64,000 nt of DNA. Origin: CAZXYS01 sp964645005. GTDB taxonomy: Bacteria > Bacteroidota > Ignavibacteria > Kapaibacteriales > UBA2268. The stretch is from NCBI GenBank assembly GCA_964645005.1, contig CAZXYS010000010.1, positions 1-64,000 of the forward strand. Reading direction: 5' to 3'. The translations under genes were made by a program, and so were the position numbers. The notes beneath the pieces are model-generated. The model was not told the DNA's origin. It saw only the letters and a program-made list of their open reading frames with translations, and did not search any database. Shown here piece after piece: positions 63,761 to 64,000 of this stretch; position 1 is the stretch's first letter; every line of letters begins with the position of its first letter.

Positions 63761-64000
63761 ATGCCTGAATTTATACATTTACATAATCATACTCATTATT
63801 CGCTGCTGGATGCGGTTCCGACGGTCAAAGAACTCATAACAGCAGCCAAAGATGACGATCAGAAAGCAATCGCGCTGACCGATCACGGCGTCATGTTCGG
63901 CTGCTATGAATTCTACCTGACTGCTAAAAAGGAAGGGATTAAACCTATCATTGGAATGGAAGCCTACATGGCGAACGGCAGCCGTTTCGACAAAACTGCC
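63761..64000 (+). CDS. dnaE: DNA polymerase III alpha subunit, N-terminal part (cut by window edge)
   Basis: The first 80 codons of the replicative polymerase. The PHP domain start reads MPEFIHLHNHTHYSLLDAVPTVKELI, with LTDHGVMFGCYEFYLTAKKEGIKPIIGMEAYM, typical of DnaE. The metal-binding HLHNHT and DH motifs are present. AAGGA seven bases before the ATG supports the start. The gene continues beyond position 64000. Confidence 0.95.
   Translation, partial: MPEFIHLHNHTHYSLLDAVPTVKELITAAKDDDQKAIALTDHGVMFGCYEFYLTAKKEGIKPIIGMEAYMANGSRFDKTA

Overview
The window is AT-rich bacterial DNA from a Gram-negative member of the FCB (Bacteroidota/Chlorobi) superphylum, most likely Ignavibacteriota, Kapabacteria or a close relative. 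The main evidence is the large number of secreted proteins that end in a C-terminal type IX secretion (T9SS) sorting domain (PNP motif, GxY/AGxY turn, basic tail). Supporting evidence is a PorV/PorQ-family protein, a GWxTD protein, a FISUMP domain, lipid A genes (lpxB, lpxK, an LpxL-like acyltransferase), and a Bacteroidota-type promoter (TTTG, 20 bp, TAnnTTTG) in front of a tRNA-Gln. No phage, CRISPR array or intact insertion sequence was seen. The phylum call is inference.

Layout. 1-13.5 kb: a 2048-aa LamG/dockerin/T9SS protein (minus), an SDR oxidoreductase, smpB, and a 1674-aa secreted VWA/WD40/choice-of-anchor protein. 13.5-15.6 kb: a ClpB gene reduced to its middle domain plus second AAA+ module, then a mobile-looking repeat and a structured leader. 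15.6-22.1 kb: an accessory stretch with two unrecognised proteins (205 and 536 aa), a barrel-like lipoprotein, a small T9SS protein and a 7xTIG/FISUMP protein. 22.1-27.2 kb (minus): two overlapping FKBP isomerases, one with a 21-Gln run, a gluzincin lipoprotein, and a decayed beta-propeller/T9SS gene. 27.3-38.7 kb: an 838-aa T9SS protein, the tRNA-Gln/prs/rplY operon, a ROK kinase, a T9SS-tail remnant, an ABC-2 exporter pair, CDF transporter plus tsaB, and tag.

38.8-40.3 kb holds a truncated tryptophan 2,3-dioxygenase fused up against an apparently intact kynureninase-like gene. 40.5-55.2 kb is the most coherent block. It contains an ECF sigma factor, an overlapping anti-sigma factor that carries a C-terminal outer-membrane-barrel-like domain, a sialidase-like T9SS cargo, a TonB-dependent receptor, a 1524-aa exported protein, a PorV-family protein and a GWxTD protein. 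This looks like a regulated envelope/secretion locus. 55.2-58.2 kb is a surface-glycolipid operon: LpxL-like acyltransferase, heptosyltransferase-like GT9 and a GDP-mannose 3,5-epimerase-like enzyme. 58.2-63.6 kb (minus): a degenerate M23 protein, an exported class I amidotransferase lipoprotein, lpxK, a DUF374 acyltransferase, lpxB and trmO. The first 80 codons of dnaE run off the right edge.

The strongest candidates for something new are the anti-sigma/barrel fusion with its downstream envelope cassette, the 205/536-aa pair with its hairpin leader, and the stand-alone M-domain/NBD2 ClpB. All functional statements are motif-based readings. No database search was run.
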